Of a stretch of 64,000 bases of DNA, positions 37,701-46,950 are shown piece by piece (the stretch's first letter is position 1; every line of letters begins with the position of its first letter). Location: assembly GCF_036884655.1 (NCBI RefSeq), contig NC_088348.1:22495501-22559500 (forward strand). The letters run 5' to 3'. A program made the position numbers and the translations under genes. Below the pieces are notes generated by a model. The model saw only the letters and a list, made by a program, of their open reading frames with translations, made no database searches and had not been told where the DNA came from. The stretch is from Musa acuminata AAA Group (Eukaryota; Streptophyta; Magnoliopsida; Zingiberales; Musaceae).

Positions 37701-40700
37701 TGTAAACAGATTAAGCGGCTTCGAACAGATAATGGCATGGAATTTTGTGAAGGTGACTTTGAAGAATTCTGCAAAAATGAAGGAATCGTTCGGCATCGCA
37801 CTGTTAGGATGACACCTCAGCAAAATGGTGTGGCTGAACGTATGAATAGAACACTCTTGGAGAGAGCGAGGTGTATGATCTCAAATGCAGGGTTGACAAA
37901 AGACTTTTGGGCAGAGGAAATTAATATGGCCTGTTACGTTGTCAACCGTGCTCCTTCTGCAGCACTTAACTTTAAAACTCCAGAGGAAGTTTGGTCAGGT
38001 ACTCCTGCTGATTATTCTGATTTTAAAATTTTTGGGTGCCCAGCTTACATGCATGTAAATGAAGGAAAATTAGAGCCTCGGGCTAAAAAGTGCATTTTCC
38101 TTGGGTATGCTTCTGGGGTGAAAGGATACAGATTATGGTGTCCTGATCCCAAATCCCCAAAATTTATAATCAGTAGAGATGTTACTTTTGATGAATTATC
38201 TATGCTATCTTCTAAAGAGGAATCTACTAGTTGTACAAATGATAGTGCGCAGAAGCAGGTGGAGCTTGAGATTGGTAGTTCAGATTCTTCTAAGTCGAAC
38301 TCTTCTACTCAAAGAATGCCAGTAGGTGGTCCCGAGTCTACTGATGCAGATGATCCAGAGGAAGAGCAATATTCCATAGCCAAGGATAGACCACGGAGAG
38401 ATATTCGACCACCACAAAGATATGCAAATTTGGTTGCATATGCTTTGTCTGTTGCAAAAGAGACAAGTGAAGTTGGTGAGCCTACTTCCTACTCATATGC
38501 AGTTTCTTTTGATAATTCCGCTAAGTGGTTGATTGCTGAGGGAAAGGTCCTTGTTCAGAAAATTTATACGAAGGACAATCCAGTTGATATGCTTACGAAG
38601 CATGTTCCGGTTTATAAGTTCAAGCAGTGATTGGACTTGGTTGATGTTCATTGTTGGTGATTGCCCGTTGGGGCTTTTGTGAAGAAGGTGGAGCAAGTTT
38701 TGTTGGGACATGCCAAGGTGGAGATTTGTTAGTTTGGCAAGTCCCATAGTCCCACATCGGGAAAATCAGACTTGTCGTCTCGTCTGGAAACTATAAATAA
38801 GGGCCTGAGCTTTGATGTTAGACACACCACAAGAAGTACAGCAGGCATCACAAGAAAACCTGCTTATGGTTTGAAGTCTTCTTGTTTAGGAAGCTGAAGG
38901 TGTTTTATGGCTTAGGAACATTTCCTAAGGCATTTGTAAGTGTCCCTCTTTTATAATAGTAATTTGCTCCTCTTTCTTCCGTGGATGTAGGTCAAAGTCA
39001 TTTGACCGAACCACGTATATCTGGTGTTCTGGAGTTTTGTTTGTTCTTGTCGCTTTTATTATTTCCGCTTTATTGTCTTTGTTGTGTTGTCAAAATTACC
39101 CTTTGGTAAATATCGTGGGGCTAGATCTAACAAGTTATCTGTAGCTTTTTTCTTCAAAAGTTATCCACAATTGTTGTTGGCTAATATGATACTATGATAG
39201 TATATTCATATTGGATCTTGCGAGGAGAAGCCCAAATAGGATAGAAGAACACCAAGGATGTTCTTTCTATCCTTCTCAAATGGTCAAATATATGGAATAT
39301 GGGCAGCAATTCTGTAGACTAGATCCTATTATGTTACTGTTTGATGTAAGATAAGTAGCAACAGATTTTTTTTTTTTTATAATTGAGGATGAGAAAAAAA
39401 GGAAAAGAATGATAATAATGATAAGATAATAGAAAAAAAATAATTATTGCTCAAAGAGTGAACTCCCAAGATGAAGATCTCGACCTCCATACCTCTCGAA
39501 CATAAAGATTTTCATTCATCCTCTGATGTTATAGTGTTCTTGCCCTTTTTATGTGTTGAAGTATAAGAAAAAAAAGAAAAATATAGAAATAAATAAAATT
39601 ATGAGTCAAATATATAATCTCCTTTTCCTTTGAAGTAGATAACATTTTTAATCTAATTTGAAGAATAATCTTTCATTTTTTATGATATTTTTGATTGATA
39701 ATGTTTTATCTTCATTTAGATGAATCTTTAAGATCTTCTATATTGATAGACTTTCATTCTTGATTATAATCTTTAATCAAGTTTGAATTTTTTTATTTGT
39801 TTTTATCTAGATATTATTATGTGGCAACTTATAACATATGCAAAATACCTCTAGATTAATTAAATTTATTCAATAACCGATAATATTGAATTGGTTTCGT
39901 ATCATACACTTTTGTTGCATAGGAACTCGCCTGGAGTTCATATAATTGATGTATGAATCGATTTTGATGATTAAATAACTTGGCTAACTCAAAAGCTCTA
40001 ATACCAAATCTGATGTAAGAGTAGTAGATTTAGAAGACTGAAAAGAGGGGAAAAAATGATAATAATGATAAGATAAAGGGTTTACCAAGTGCATGAGGCT
40101 CACACCAATGTAGGGTTTATCTTACGTTTAATATTTAAAGAGACTATTTATGTGACTCAAATCCTGATTTTCTATGTTGTAGATGTGCAATCTTACCATT
40201 ATACTAAGGCTGCCCTCATAATAATGTCAAGATAGTAAAAAATATATATAATCATCAGATTCTCTCTGACTTAAGGAAAAAACTCGTTGGATAAAGGTCT
40301 CGCACCTCCATACTACTCGCACGTAGAGATTCCATTGAAAAAATAATATAGAGAAAGAACTCAATTTATTAATTTATCAGAATGCATTAGAGTGTTCTAG
40401 CCTCTTTTGTACGTCGAAGCATAAGAAAAAAAAGTAAATTATAAAAATAAGAAAAATTACAGTTGCATGAAATCAAATATAAATGAGTTAGAAGTTCTAT
40501 GAGATATGTTTATATGAGATTAATGCTTAATGATGTATTTGGTTTTTGCTAGAATGATTTTATGCCTGAAATAGTCCTTTTGGTTAGTCCCAGCTGGTTC
40601 TTGCATAACAATCATAATTCCCTAAGGTGGTGCAGACTTTGGACATCAAGAGCGAGGTCAGTTCCACATGGAATGTAGTGTCAAGGTCCAATTGTCATAA

Positions 40701-42181
40701 AATGATTTACACCCATCCTTTATGGATCCAGTTACTTAGAAAAGTGTTATAATCCATTAATGCTTTCAAATTGATTTTATTTCTGAACTTGCCAGAAAAC
40801 TGACAATTAAATAGATTACTATGCTAGCATTTTTTTGGCTTCATTATGCTTTAAACATATTCATCTCTCTTTTCTTTTTAAGCTTATACAAGAAACTGTA
40901 GCCTTTCAACCTCTCTTCCCCTGTGTGCTGAAGAGGCTGGTTACAAATTCAAGCGAGTCATTTAGGACTGCAGAATGGCTACTCAATTAATGATATATAA
41001 TTTCCAAATTGGCTGGTTACAAATCATTTTAGTTAAAACATTTGATAAGTGTACCAGCAGAATTAGCATTTGATAGGTGCCAATACATTTCGAGATCGAG
41101 AAGCTTAAGTAAAATAACAATAAGCCTAGGGAATTGAGTCATAAAGATACAAGTAGGAGATGTGATGGAAATGCGAAAGTAATGCTAGACAAGGCACAAA
41201 AAAGAACATTGGATCTTAGGAGTTCATGATATTGGAAGAAAAGTAAGAATCTCAGATTCCAAGTAATTGAATGAACATTTGTATTTCTAACCTAAAATTC
41301 CACTGTGGTGAGTAATTTTGGCTAGTTGAGGAAGGATACCATTTACATAGGATTCTTAGTTGGGAAAGCACAAGAAAGAACAAGGTCGCCCGAAGTTGAT
41401 ACGATTTACATAGGATTCAATCTTGACATACATAGTTTGTTGCACTTCTCTTATTCGATGATAAAAATTGTTTGGGATGTGATTTCTTACTATATTGCCT
41501 TCAAGAATATTAAGTAATTCTAAGAATGTGATCCTCGTTGTGCTTTCCAGAAATTATATTCCAAAAATTTTGGTGGGTGATATAATTAACTAATTATTAC
41601 TGTTGGTATATTAGATGTAAATGGACAATGCTTATCACTGATCTGTCTGCCATAAATGCATGCCCATTCAGATGATGCACACATAGATGATGATGCATAT
41701 ATTGGCCAGCACATCAAATATTGCTTTGCCGATTCCGTGGAACATCAAATCCGCATGTGTTGTGATAAAACATGAGATGCACCAAGCAGGCATAGATTGA
41801 AGAACTCTTGCTTAAAGTGTTGATAGATATGACGTCTAAGATTAAATTTTGAAAAGTAGAGATGAAACATGATCTACATTTCAAATTAACAGATGAGGAT
41901 AAAATTAAAAAGCTCTTAACATAATTATTTTAGTTTTGGACGTATAAAAAAACTAATCCCAATATCTAGAAATTTCATATATTAAGATCTTAGATCATAT
42001 CAGACAGCTCTTCAAGCTTAGTTTTCCAGCATATCATACAAAATTGCTACTTCTAAATGTTCATGACCACTGGTACATCTCCTGCAATAACCCAAATATT
42101 TATGCTGTTTTCTTTTTTGGTGTTGGTTATATTTCAGATTTTCATGGGCACAGAACCATCAAGGTGTTTCTATTTTCTCAG
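20175..42181 (+). CDS. ZIFL: Zinc-induced facilitator-like (ZIFL) major facilitator transporter, 16 exons seen, 3' end missing
   Basis: Twelve-helix MFS transporter of the plant ZIF/ZIFL/TOM family. Characterised members move nicotianamine or phytosiderophore chelators, or act as proton-coupled carriers, at the tonoplast or plasma membrane in zinc, iron and ion homeostasis; the substrate here is not predictable. Exons by GT/AG and phase: 20175-20328, 20848-20888, 21013-21073, 21203-21305, 21444-21546, 21647-21700, 21806-21868, 22588-22637, 22714-22789, 32693-32905, 33220-33307, 34079-34164, 34259-34366, 34939-34983, 35092-35180, 42138-42181. They join into about 459 codons without a stop; the family is about 470-500 residues, so one short exon with the last helix is missing. 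Exon 16 ends in phase 1, fitting a further exon. Introns 9 (9.9 kb) and 15 (7 kb) are swollen by transposons. No disabling mutation is seen, so it may be functional. Confidence 0.9.
22210..22520 (-). repeat. GTAC-rich MITE-like element, copy 1 (intron 7)
   Basis: 311 bp, packed with ggtac/gtacc words and a central ctgtagcactg...ctacagtg inverted block. Imperfect terminal inverted repeats: ggtatgca at the left, tgcatacc near the right. Flanks tctaatca (22202-22209) and tctaatag (22521-22528) agree at 6 of 8 bases, a decayed 8-bp target duplication. It is inverted relative to copies 2 and 3. Confidence 0.7.
22970..23244. other. Intron 9 sequence, nothing recognised
   Basis: AT-rich intron DNA between exon 9 and the copia LTR, with no ORF or repeat seen. 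Confidence 0.4.
23245..23683 (-). repeat. Probable 3' LTR of the intron-9 copia
   Basis: Bounded on the right by the purine tract and on the left near ccttgtcgcaacggtt. On the minus strand it holds a TATA-like box (cactataaatagagagg, around 23520-23530). The second LTR is absent, so borders are approximate. Confidence 0.55.
24115..24556. mobile_element. 442-bp insert in copia RNase H, possible solo LTR
   Basis: It splits the copia RNase H reading and is flanked by atctc on both sides (24110-24114 and 24557-24561). The ends read attgtcacgg ... gtccatgac, a near TG...CA terminal inverted pair (gtca/tgac). No coding capacity; an 82-codon ORF at 24148-24396 is chance. A solo LTR is the simplest reading. 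Confidence 0.5.
24633..26229 (-). repeat. 3' LTR of gag-only Sirevirus C
   Basis: Left end tgttaggattgag, right end gattcacca next to the purine tract atctcccatttttt (minus-strand PPT). It holds ggcggtaccaccgcc-type modules at 25190-25350. Confidence 0.82.
26230..27821 (-). other. Noncoding interior of Sirevirus C
   Basis: AT-rich, no ORF. Minus-strand purine tracts at about 26397-26425 and 26805-26825 and a cluster of degenerate gcaagctagcaa units at 26460-26790. It corresponds to the 3' noncoding region of the pol-bearing element. Confidence 0.65.
27822..28823 (-). pseudogene. Gag of gag-only Sirevirus C (broken)
   Basis: Starts at about 28823 and ends at the stop at 27822. The first part ([17 protein letters not shown]) is broken by a TGA where a Trp codon stands in the other copies (DIW, about 28527) and by frame changes. 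From 28463 it is open for 213 codons: [43 protein letters not shown], a decayed zinc knuckle ([14 protein letters not shown], first Cys lost), an acidic Ser/Glu tract, then [11 protein letters not shown] and a short tail LLYFKNT. The stop comes right where pol-bearing relatives continue into the coiled coil and pol. Confidence 0.8.
28874..30367 (-). repeat. 5' LTR of gag-only Sirevirus C
   Basis: Left end tattaggattgag (first base changed) beside the PBS; right end gattcaaca abutting target duplication aatat. It is about 100 bp shorter than its partner, mostly through loss in the GC-rich dyad module region (29430-29570). Confidence 0.82.
30873..31135 (+). repeat. GTAC-rich MITE-like element, copy 2 (intron 9, inside copia)
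   Basis: 263 bp, similar to the reverse complement of copy 1. It is inserted in the degenerate copia, and the flanking cgtgtaatca is duplicated exactly (30863-30872 and 31136-31145). A duplication of 8-10 bp points to a hAT- or Mutator-type DNA transposon derivative, not an LTR element. There is no coding capacity. Confidence 0.75.
31641..32290 (+). repeat. Probable copia LTR fragment with PBS, plus strand
   Basis: Contains a TATA box (gctataaataccc, about 31796) and ends at ...taagatcctaa, followed by tagtatcagcatg (32272), which resembles a tRNA-Met PBS (TGGTATCAG). Its left border and second LTR are not visible, so the assignment is tentative. Confidence 0.45.
32693..35180 (+). CDS. ZIFL: ZIFL exons 10-15 (central loop and helices 7-11)
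   Basis: Codons 236-444 plus two bases. Exon 10 (71 codons) has the central cytoplasmic loop with a His-containing ETMHMHSE and a basic stretch, then helix 7 ([15 protein letters not shown]) and TAYTE. Exon 11 encodes [19 protein letters not shown] and exon 12 the helix with [16 protein letters not shown]. Exon 15 has the conserved [15 protein letters not shown]...PAGAGTL. Every junction keeps phase across the 9.9-kb intron 9, so its transposons did not damage the reading frame. Confidence 0.9.
35629..36034 (+). repeat. 5' LTR of the RT-less copia
   Basis: Starts TGTTAGTTTGGC and ends GCTCTAACA. It has agtcccacatcgg 21 bp in (35650-35662) and a TATA box tataaata at 35694-35701. Confidence 0.92.
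36076..38630 (+). CDS. Copia Gag-protease-integrase ORF with RT deleted
   Basis: Read from the ATG at 36076 (the open frame runs 36066-38630, 854 codons). Gag (residues about 1-210) has [18 protein letters not shown] and the UBN2 fold region; zinc knuckle [14 protein letters not shown] (about 238-251); protease [13 protein letters not shown] (about 290); GAG-pre-integrase [14 protein letters not shown] with CEHCISGK; integrase core with acidic residues in [16 protein letters not shown] and [11 protein letters not shown]; integrase C-terminal region. After [15 protein letters not shown], where RT should begin, the frame jumps to [19 protein letters not shown], the end of RNase H. About 1.7 kb of RT/RNase H was lost in frame, at a site of possible short homology. 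The stop at 38630 lies a few codons before the usual end. No RT activity is possible from this copy; mobility would need another element's RT. Confidence 0.88.
38727..39132 (+). repeat. 3' LTR of the RT-less copia
   Basis: Same length as the 5' LTR, ends GATCTAACA before agtta. Differences from the 5' LTR are mostly C/T or A/G transitions, as expected from methylated DNA decay. Confidence 0.92.
39342..40460 (-). mobile_element. Small degenerate LTR element in ZIFL intron 15
   Basis: Two related blocks starting tgatgtaagataagtag (39342) and tgatgtaagagtagtag (40011). Both contain gataataatgataagataa, a ctcgaacataaagatt / ctcgcacgtagagatt segment and a cataagaaaaaaaag end. Left of the second block is ctctaataccaaat (39996-40009), the complement of a tRNA-Met-like PBS (TGGTATTAGAG). 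After the first block is a minus-strand purine tract (rc of atctccttttcctttg, 39618-39634). The interior is about 400 bp with no ORF. The right LTR has an extra roughly 190-bp stretch. Borders are approximate. Confidence 0.6.
40461..42137. other. Intron 15 remainder, nothing recognised
   Basis: AT-rich intronic DNA. A short direct repeat (gatac(c/g)atttacataggattc) occurs at 41335 and 41399. No ORF with a recognisable domain. Confidence 0.4.
42138..42181 (+). CDS. ZIFL: ZIFL exon 16
   Basis: Follows a good acceptor (ggttatatttcag) and continues the frame from 35180 with [16 protein letters not shown], which fits the family's LFSWAQ block. It ends at a gtatga donor in phase 1. If that donor were not used, translation would stop four codons later (a TAA within 42190-42195). 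The expected final exon (family pattern: short, with a closing hydrophobic helix) is not found between 42182 and 42562; beyond that the DNA is transposon to the window edge. Confidence 0.85.
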
Positions 42182-42367
42182 GTATGACTTAATCCTAGTA
42201 AGCGACAGTGTTATGTCTCCAATAAAATGGTACTTCGAACCTCTGATGAGGCTGTTTTATTTGCCACCAGAAAAAAAGCTCCACGAGTCTGTGGATTGAA
42301 ACAAGTGTACTTTAAATACAAATTTTAGTCCCTTTGTGTAGGCAAGCTATAAGATTATTTAAATTAT

Positions 42368-42562
42368 GATATGCAATACGGAATGGTATCGTCCGATACG
42401 GGTGGTATGTACCGGTCCGATGACATATCAGTACGCAGACCGTCCGGTACCGGACGAAACATGCTACAGTATTATAGTATTACACTGTAGCGGTGCTACA
42501 CCTTGATGTACCGCTCGGTATGCCCTGGTGTATCGCTCGGTACACCGGTACTATACCATACT
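42368..42562 (+). repeat. GTAC-rich MITE-like element, copy 3 (interrupted)
   Basis: Same orientation as copy 2, starting gatatgcaatacgg. It is broken at 42562, where the outer Sirevirus begins; its right part should lie beyond the window, after that Sirevirus. The candidate left target duplication of the Sirevirus is atact (42558-42562). Confidence 0.7.
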
Positions 42563-42856
42563 TGTTAGGATCAAGAGCACTAAGAGGGGGTGGGGGGGGT
42601 GAATTAGTGCAGCGGAAAACTTTCGACGATTAAAACTTCATTCGTACGTTGAAATCCGATTCCGACATAAAAGTCATTTCGTGCATATAATAACTTTGAA
42701 AGCTTACAGAAATGTATTTGAAGTAAAGTAAGGAAGGCAGTTTGCAGTTAAGATAAATAGCACGAAGGAAATGCAAACCAGATTTTAGAGTGGTTTGGTC
42801 AAACGTGACCTACATCCACTTTCGGCTTCCTCCTCCGACGAGGTCACTGGCGTCTA
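42563..42856 (-). repeat. Outer Sirevirus B 3' LTR, first part
   Basis: Begins tgttaggatcaagagc with a G-rich homopolymer stretch (about 42584-42600) and runs to gtcta, where the gypsy element enters. It resumes at 56494 (ctagaggccttcc). Confidence 0.85.
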
Positions 42857-43293
42857 TGTTAGAACCCTTACAGATTCTAAACTTGGGGTTGATCTCTTTA
42901 GGGGATCGGCCTCCTTGGAACTCTATAGGGTTCCTCCCTCCAAGTTGCTGCTCAAATGCTGCAGAAAAGATTCATCTATTGCTTAAGAAAAGAGAAAGAA
43001 TACATGGCTATTTATAGGGCTTCTAAACCCTAACTCCTAATATAACTCCTACTTAAGACTCTTACTTCTAACCAACTCCTAATAGGACTCCTACTCAAGA
43101 CTCCTATTCCCTTACAACTCCTAATTCTTCTCTAAGAAAAAACCTCCTACATGAATGCCCCTCTCAATTAGGACTCTCCTAGCTAGAGTCCTAACAGAAT
43201 GTCCCTCTCAATTAGGACTCTCCTAGTTAGAGTCCTAATAGTTTTACATGAATGCCCCTCTCAATTAGGACTCTCCAAGCTAGAGTCCTAACA
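42857..43293 (-). repeat. Gypsy 3' LTR
   Basis: Contains three copies of tctcaattaggactctc followed by a gctagagtcctaa module (43160-43290), and a minus-strand TATA-like ctatttatag at 43008-43018. It ends in cctaaca. Confidence 0.9.
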
Positions 43294-43352
43294 GACCCGC
43301 CCTCTTCAAATCAGCCTTGTCCTCGAGGCTGATGATTCGTGAATTCTGAGAA

Positions 43353-43541
43353 TTAGATCTTCAAGTCGTTATAGTTCTCCCAAGTGGCATCTTCTATTGG
43401 TAGGTTCGCCCACTGTATTAGCACTTCATTAGTGGGTCGTCGTCGTCGAGTCACGATCCGTCGATCAATAATGGCACTTGGCTGGGTCTGGAGTTCTCTT
43501 TGGGTAGTCATATTTGGTGAGTGGCTTTGGGCTGTCTCCAA
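43353..43541 (-). pseudogene. Gypsy integrase C-terminus, chromodomain-like
   Basis: 62 codons ending near the left LTR: AIIDRRIVTRRRRPTNEVLIQWANLPIEDATWENYNDLK, the typical chromovirus chromodomain with aromatic W residues. In chromoviruses this module steers integration to heterochromatin. The integrase core that should precede it is missing; only the zinc-binding start survives near 43600-43730. Confidence 0.75.
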
Positions 43542-43583
43542 GCACCTATTTAAAACTTCCGTCTGGCTATTGGTTTGTGGGTG

Positions 43584-45720
43584 CTATGTTGTACTCCTTT
43601 TCAATTTAGTATCATGCATATGGAATAACTTTATCCAAAATCTGCTCTTGAAGATGCAAGTAGAATTTGTCACAAGCACAATGCGTCCCTTATAGCATAA
43701 TTCTTTTGAGTCCCAATTGTAATGAGCCACGGAGCTTGGTGCTTCCTCTAATTTTTTTTTGTATCTTACTGGTCTCCGAATCTTCCTGCCATTCCATCTT
43801 AATATCCTCAAGGAAGTTGCTGGTTGGAAGTAAAATGACCGAAACTTCAGTTTGCTCGGGTAGCTACGAAAGCGCATCTGCAAGAACATTCTCTTTCCCC
43901 TTTTTGTAAGTTATTTCATAATCAAATCTAAGAAGTTTTGTTACCCATTTTTGCTGCTCAGGGGATGATATCTTTCACTCCAAAAAGTACTTAAGGCTTT
44001 TTTGGTCGGTTTTAATTTGAAATCGTCGACCAATCAAGTAAGGTCTCCACCGCGTTGCTGCGCGCACAATGGCGAGCATCTCCTTATCATATGTTGACTT
44101 ATTTTGATAGGAGGGAGATAATGCCTTGCTAGTGTATGCGAGTGGTTGACCATCTTGCATGAGAATGGCTCCAATTCTGACTCCAGATGTGTCGGCCTCA
44201 ATAATGAAGGATCGGTTGAAATCTGGTAGTGGTAGCACCGGCGTCGTCGTCATGGCTGTCTTAAGTTTGTCGAAGGCAGCGGAGGCTCTGTCCAACCATT
44301 GGAAGATATCTTTTTCTAGTAAGGAAGTAAGTGGTGCACTGATCTTTCCATAGTTTTTCATGAACTTGCGGTAGTAGCCTGTTAAACCCAGAAAGCCATA
44401 TAGCAATTTTATGTTTCTCGGGGTCGGCCAGTTTTGCATTACTTTAATTTTGAAGGGGTCCACCGTCACACCTTCCTCTGATATGATATGCCCAAGATAT
44501 CCCACCTTTTGTTGAAGAAAGTAAAAATTCGTAGTGGCTGTTGTGTGTTCGAAAGGTGATTTTCGGTATGACTTCTTCGTACACTCGTAGTTGATAATAC
44601 CCGGATCGAAGGTCCATCTTTGTAAAGATTTGTGCTCCCTTTCATCTAGCAATTCATCTACTACTGGAATAGGGTATTTATCCTTGATGGTTATGCCATT
44701 GAGAGCTCGGTAATCAACGCATATTCGCCATGTTCCGTCCTTCTTGTGTACAAGTAGCACCGGTGTAGAGAAGAGGTTGCAACTCAGCCAAATAACTCCT
44801 GTTTCGAGCATCTCTTTTACAATCCTTTCTATTTCATCCTTCTGGAGATGTGGATACCAATATGGCTGAGTATTTACTGGAGATTTGACTGAAAAAATCA
44901 TTATACAATGATCATGCCGATGAGTAAGAGGTATGTTGTGCGGCTCGTCAAATATATCTGAAAATTCAGCAAGCAAAGGAAATAAGTTTGGATCTTCAAA
45001 TTCTATTGGCTCTCCTTTAATTTGCTGCTCAAGTTGTACCAAAAATCCCCTGCATGCTTTATGCAAAACATTCTCCATTTGTTGTGTGAAAATCATCGTT
45101 ACGTTGCCCTCACGTTTCCCATGCAGTATCACCTGTTTCTCCTTACTATAAAATTTTATAAATAGTTGCATAAAATTCCAAGAAATATCACCTAATGTCA
45201 TCAACCATTTAATTCTGAGTATGGCCTCATAATCATCAAGAGGGAGAAGGAAGAAATCTGTAATTATCTCTTGGTCCAGTAGCAATAGTTTCTCCTGCGG
45301 GCGCCTACGATCACAATTCAAAATCCGTCCGTCGGTGACCTTAACATCAAACCTGCAGCAATTCTCGATAGGTAATGCTATCTGAACAGCAAACTTACTA
45401 TTTAGGAAGTTAGTAGTACTGCCCGTGTCGATGAGAACAGTGATCGGTTGTTGTTTTAGAAGGCCTCCAACTTTCATCGTTTGCGGGTTTGAGTAGCTGG
45501 CTAGTGTGTGTACTGTAACGTCAGCCGGTTGTGGCTCTTCTTTCGCATCTTGTTTATATTCAATGTTCTCTTCTGAATGTTCAATGACGTCTTCTTCTAT
45601 TGGTTCAATCATAAGAAGTCTTCCTTTACTACAGCGATGCTCACGGCTCTACGGCTCGTCGCAATGCCAACATAACCCCTTCGCATATTGCTCCCGAAGC
45701 TCTTCTCCTTTTAACCTCTT
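43584..45720 (-). pseudogene. Gypsy pol: zinc knuckle, protease, RT (deleted), RNase H, integrase start
   Basis: Minus strand. At 45700-45640 a gag-type knuckle (CWHCDE...H...C) with a stop in it. The main open frame is 45612-43975 (545 codons): protease LIDTGSTTNF; RT from YPHLQKDEIERIVKEML through LVHKKDGTWRICVDYRALN and [12 protein letters not shown]; then a deletion and scrambled stretch that removes the palm, including the YxDD motif; RT resumes at [14 protein letters not shown]; RNase H with FIIEADTSGVRIGAILMQ, LAYTSKALS and TDQKSLKYFLE. It continues in broken frames (EQQKWVTKLLRFDYEI, LADALS) to about 43584. It cannot encode an active RT. Confidence 0.85.
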
Positions 45721-46591
45721 TGGTGTAGGGACTTGGTGTTGAATCTCATATTTTGATGATGAAACCACTTGATATATGTTTATGATGTAATCTACGTTTT
45801 GAGTGACGTAGGATGCTTTGATCAGGATGAGACAATTAAAGTAGGAAAATCATGTTGTGCCGGAGGAACATGTCAGAAGATTGGACGTCGGGCCGGTGGA
45901 TCGGTCGACGTATCGACAGAAGGCTTCGGGTAGTGGACTCGGGCATCGGGCCAAGAAGAGTGGGTATTGTGCCAAGGATATCGGAGTTGCGGAGTCAACA
46001 GGCCGATTGGGCAATAGGCTGCAGGAAAGGACGATGCGCCGAAGAATCGGACGAAGCGTCGAGGGACCAATGACATGCCGGACAACTTGGTTAATTGCTT
46101 AGGATTAATTGTCTCGATCGAAGTTTTTATTTTGAGTGTGCAGGATTAACTACGATGGACGAAAGACATGCAGCGGGAGTTGCGCCGGAGTCATGACAAT
46201 GATCACGTTGGGAGTTCGAGAGCTCGACGGAAGTTCGGACAGTCATCGGAGGTTCTGCGAGAACAAATCCGAGAAGTCCAGAAGCTTGCCAAAGGAGCTC
46301 GTCGAAACTTGCCAAGTGGATCGTCGCAAGTCCAGGAGTTTGCCGGAAGTCCGCAGGAGCATCACCGAGGGTTCATCGGATGATCGACGGAAGTTCGTCG
46401 GAAACTCGCCGGAAGAAGCGATTGACGCACCGAAGCAAAGCTGCAGAAATTGTCTTAGATCTAATCGTAGTTAGCACGTTGATTAAGTTAGAAAATGGGG
46501 GGTGATCCCATTAGCTTAATCTTGGGGCAATTGGGCCCCTGAAAGACTGAAATTGGGCCGAATGGAGCTAACCATTCGGACCCTGATTGCA

Positions 46592-46950
46592 CCAGGAGGT
46601 GCAACCGCCTAGGCCAGGAGGTGGCACCGCCTGGGCTAAGCCTCCCAGCGAGACTGGGCGGTGCAACCACCCCAGCCAGGAGGTGGCACCGCCTGAGCTC
46701 AGTCTTCGAGCTAGATTGGGCGGTGCAACCTCCCTGACAAAGAGGTGGCACCGCCTGAGCTCAGTCTTCGAGCTCTGGCAGAGAGGTGCAACCGCCTCAG
46801 TCAAGAGGTGGCACCGCCTGGGGCTCAGTCTCCGAGCCAGACTCAGGAGGTGCAACCGCCCCTGACACAGAGGTGCAACCGCCTGGGCTCAGTCTTCGAG
46901 CTCTGCCAGGCGGTGCAACCTCTCCAGTCAGGAGGTGCAACCGCCTGATC
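46592..46950. repeat. GC-rich dyad module array upstream of LTR TATA box
   Basis: About ten imperfect modules of gaggtgcaaccgcc or gaggtggcaccgcc separated by tgagctcagtcttcgagct spacers. Many modules match the dyad GGCGGT-N3-ACCGCC. Homologous arrays: 4256-4405, 6430-6910, 52553-52911, 56810-57150, 63345-63640; with a different centre, 25190-25350. Confidence 0.8.

Larger units (their letters stand above)
35629..39132 (+). mobile_element. Copia (Tnt1-like) element lacking reverse transcriptase, complete insertion in ZIFL intron 15
   Basis: 3504 bp. LTRs are 35629-36034 and 38727-39132, both 406 bp and differing at about nine positions by eye (about 2%), so it is young. Perfect 5-bp target duplication agtta (35624-35628, 39133-39137). 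PBS TGGTATCAGAGC follows the 5' LTR (36039-36050). A purine tract aaggtggagat precedes the 3' LTR. The interior holds one long ORF with gag, protease and integrase but no RT and almost no RNase H. Full Tnt1-like elements are about 5 kb. Confidence 0.93.

Noticed and set aside
42057..42299. 80-codon ORF around ZIFL exon 16
   Set aside because: It is in a different frame from the exon and has no family similarity; intron sequence read by chance.
43975..45612. Possible integrated pararetrovirus (protease-RT-RNase H)
   Set aside because: Flanked by matching LTRs, target duplications, gag and a chromodomain, so it is a Ty3/gypsy element; no movement protein or coat protein is seen.
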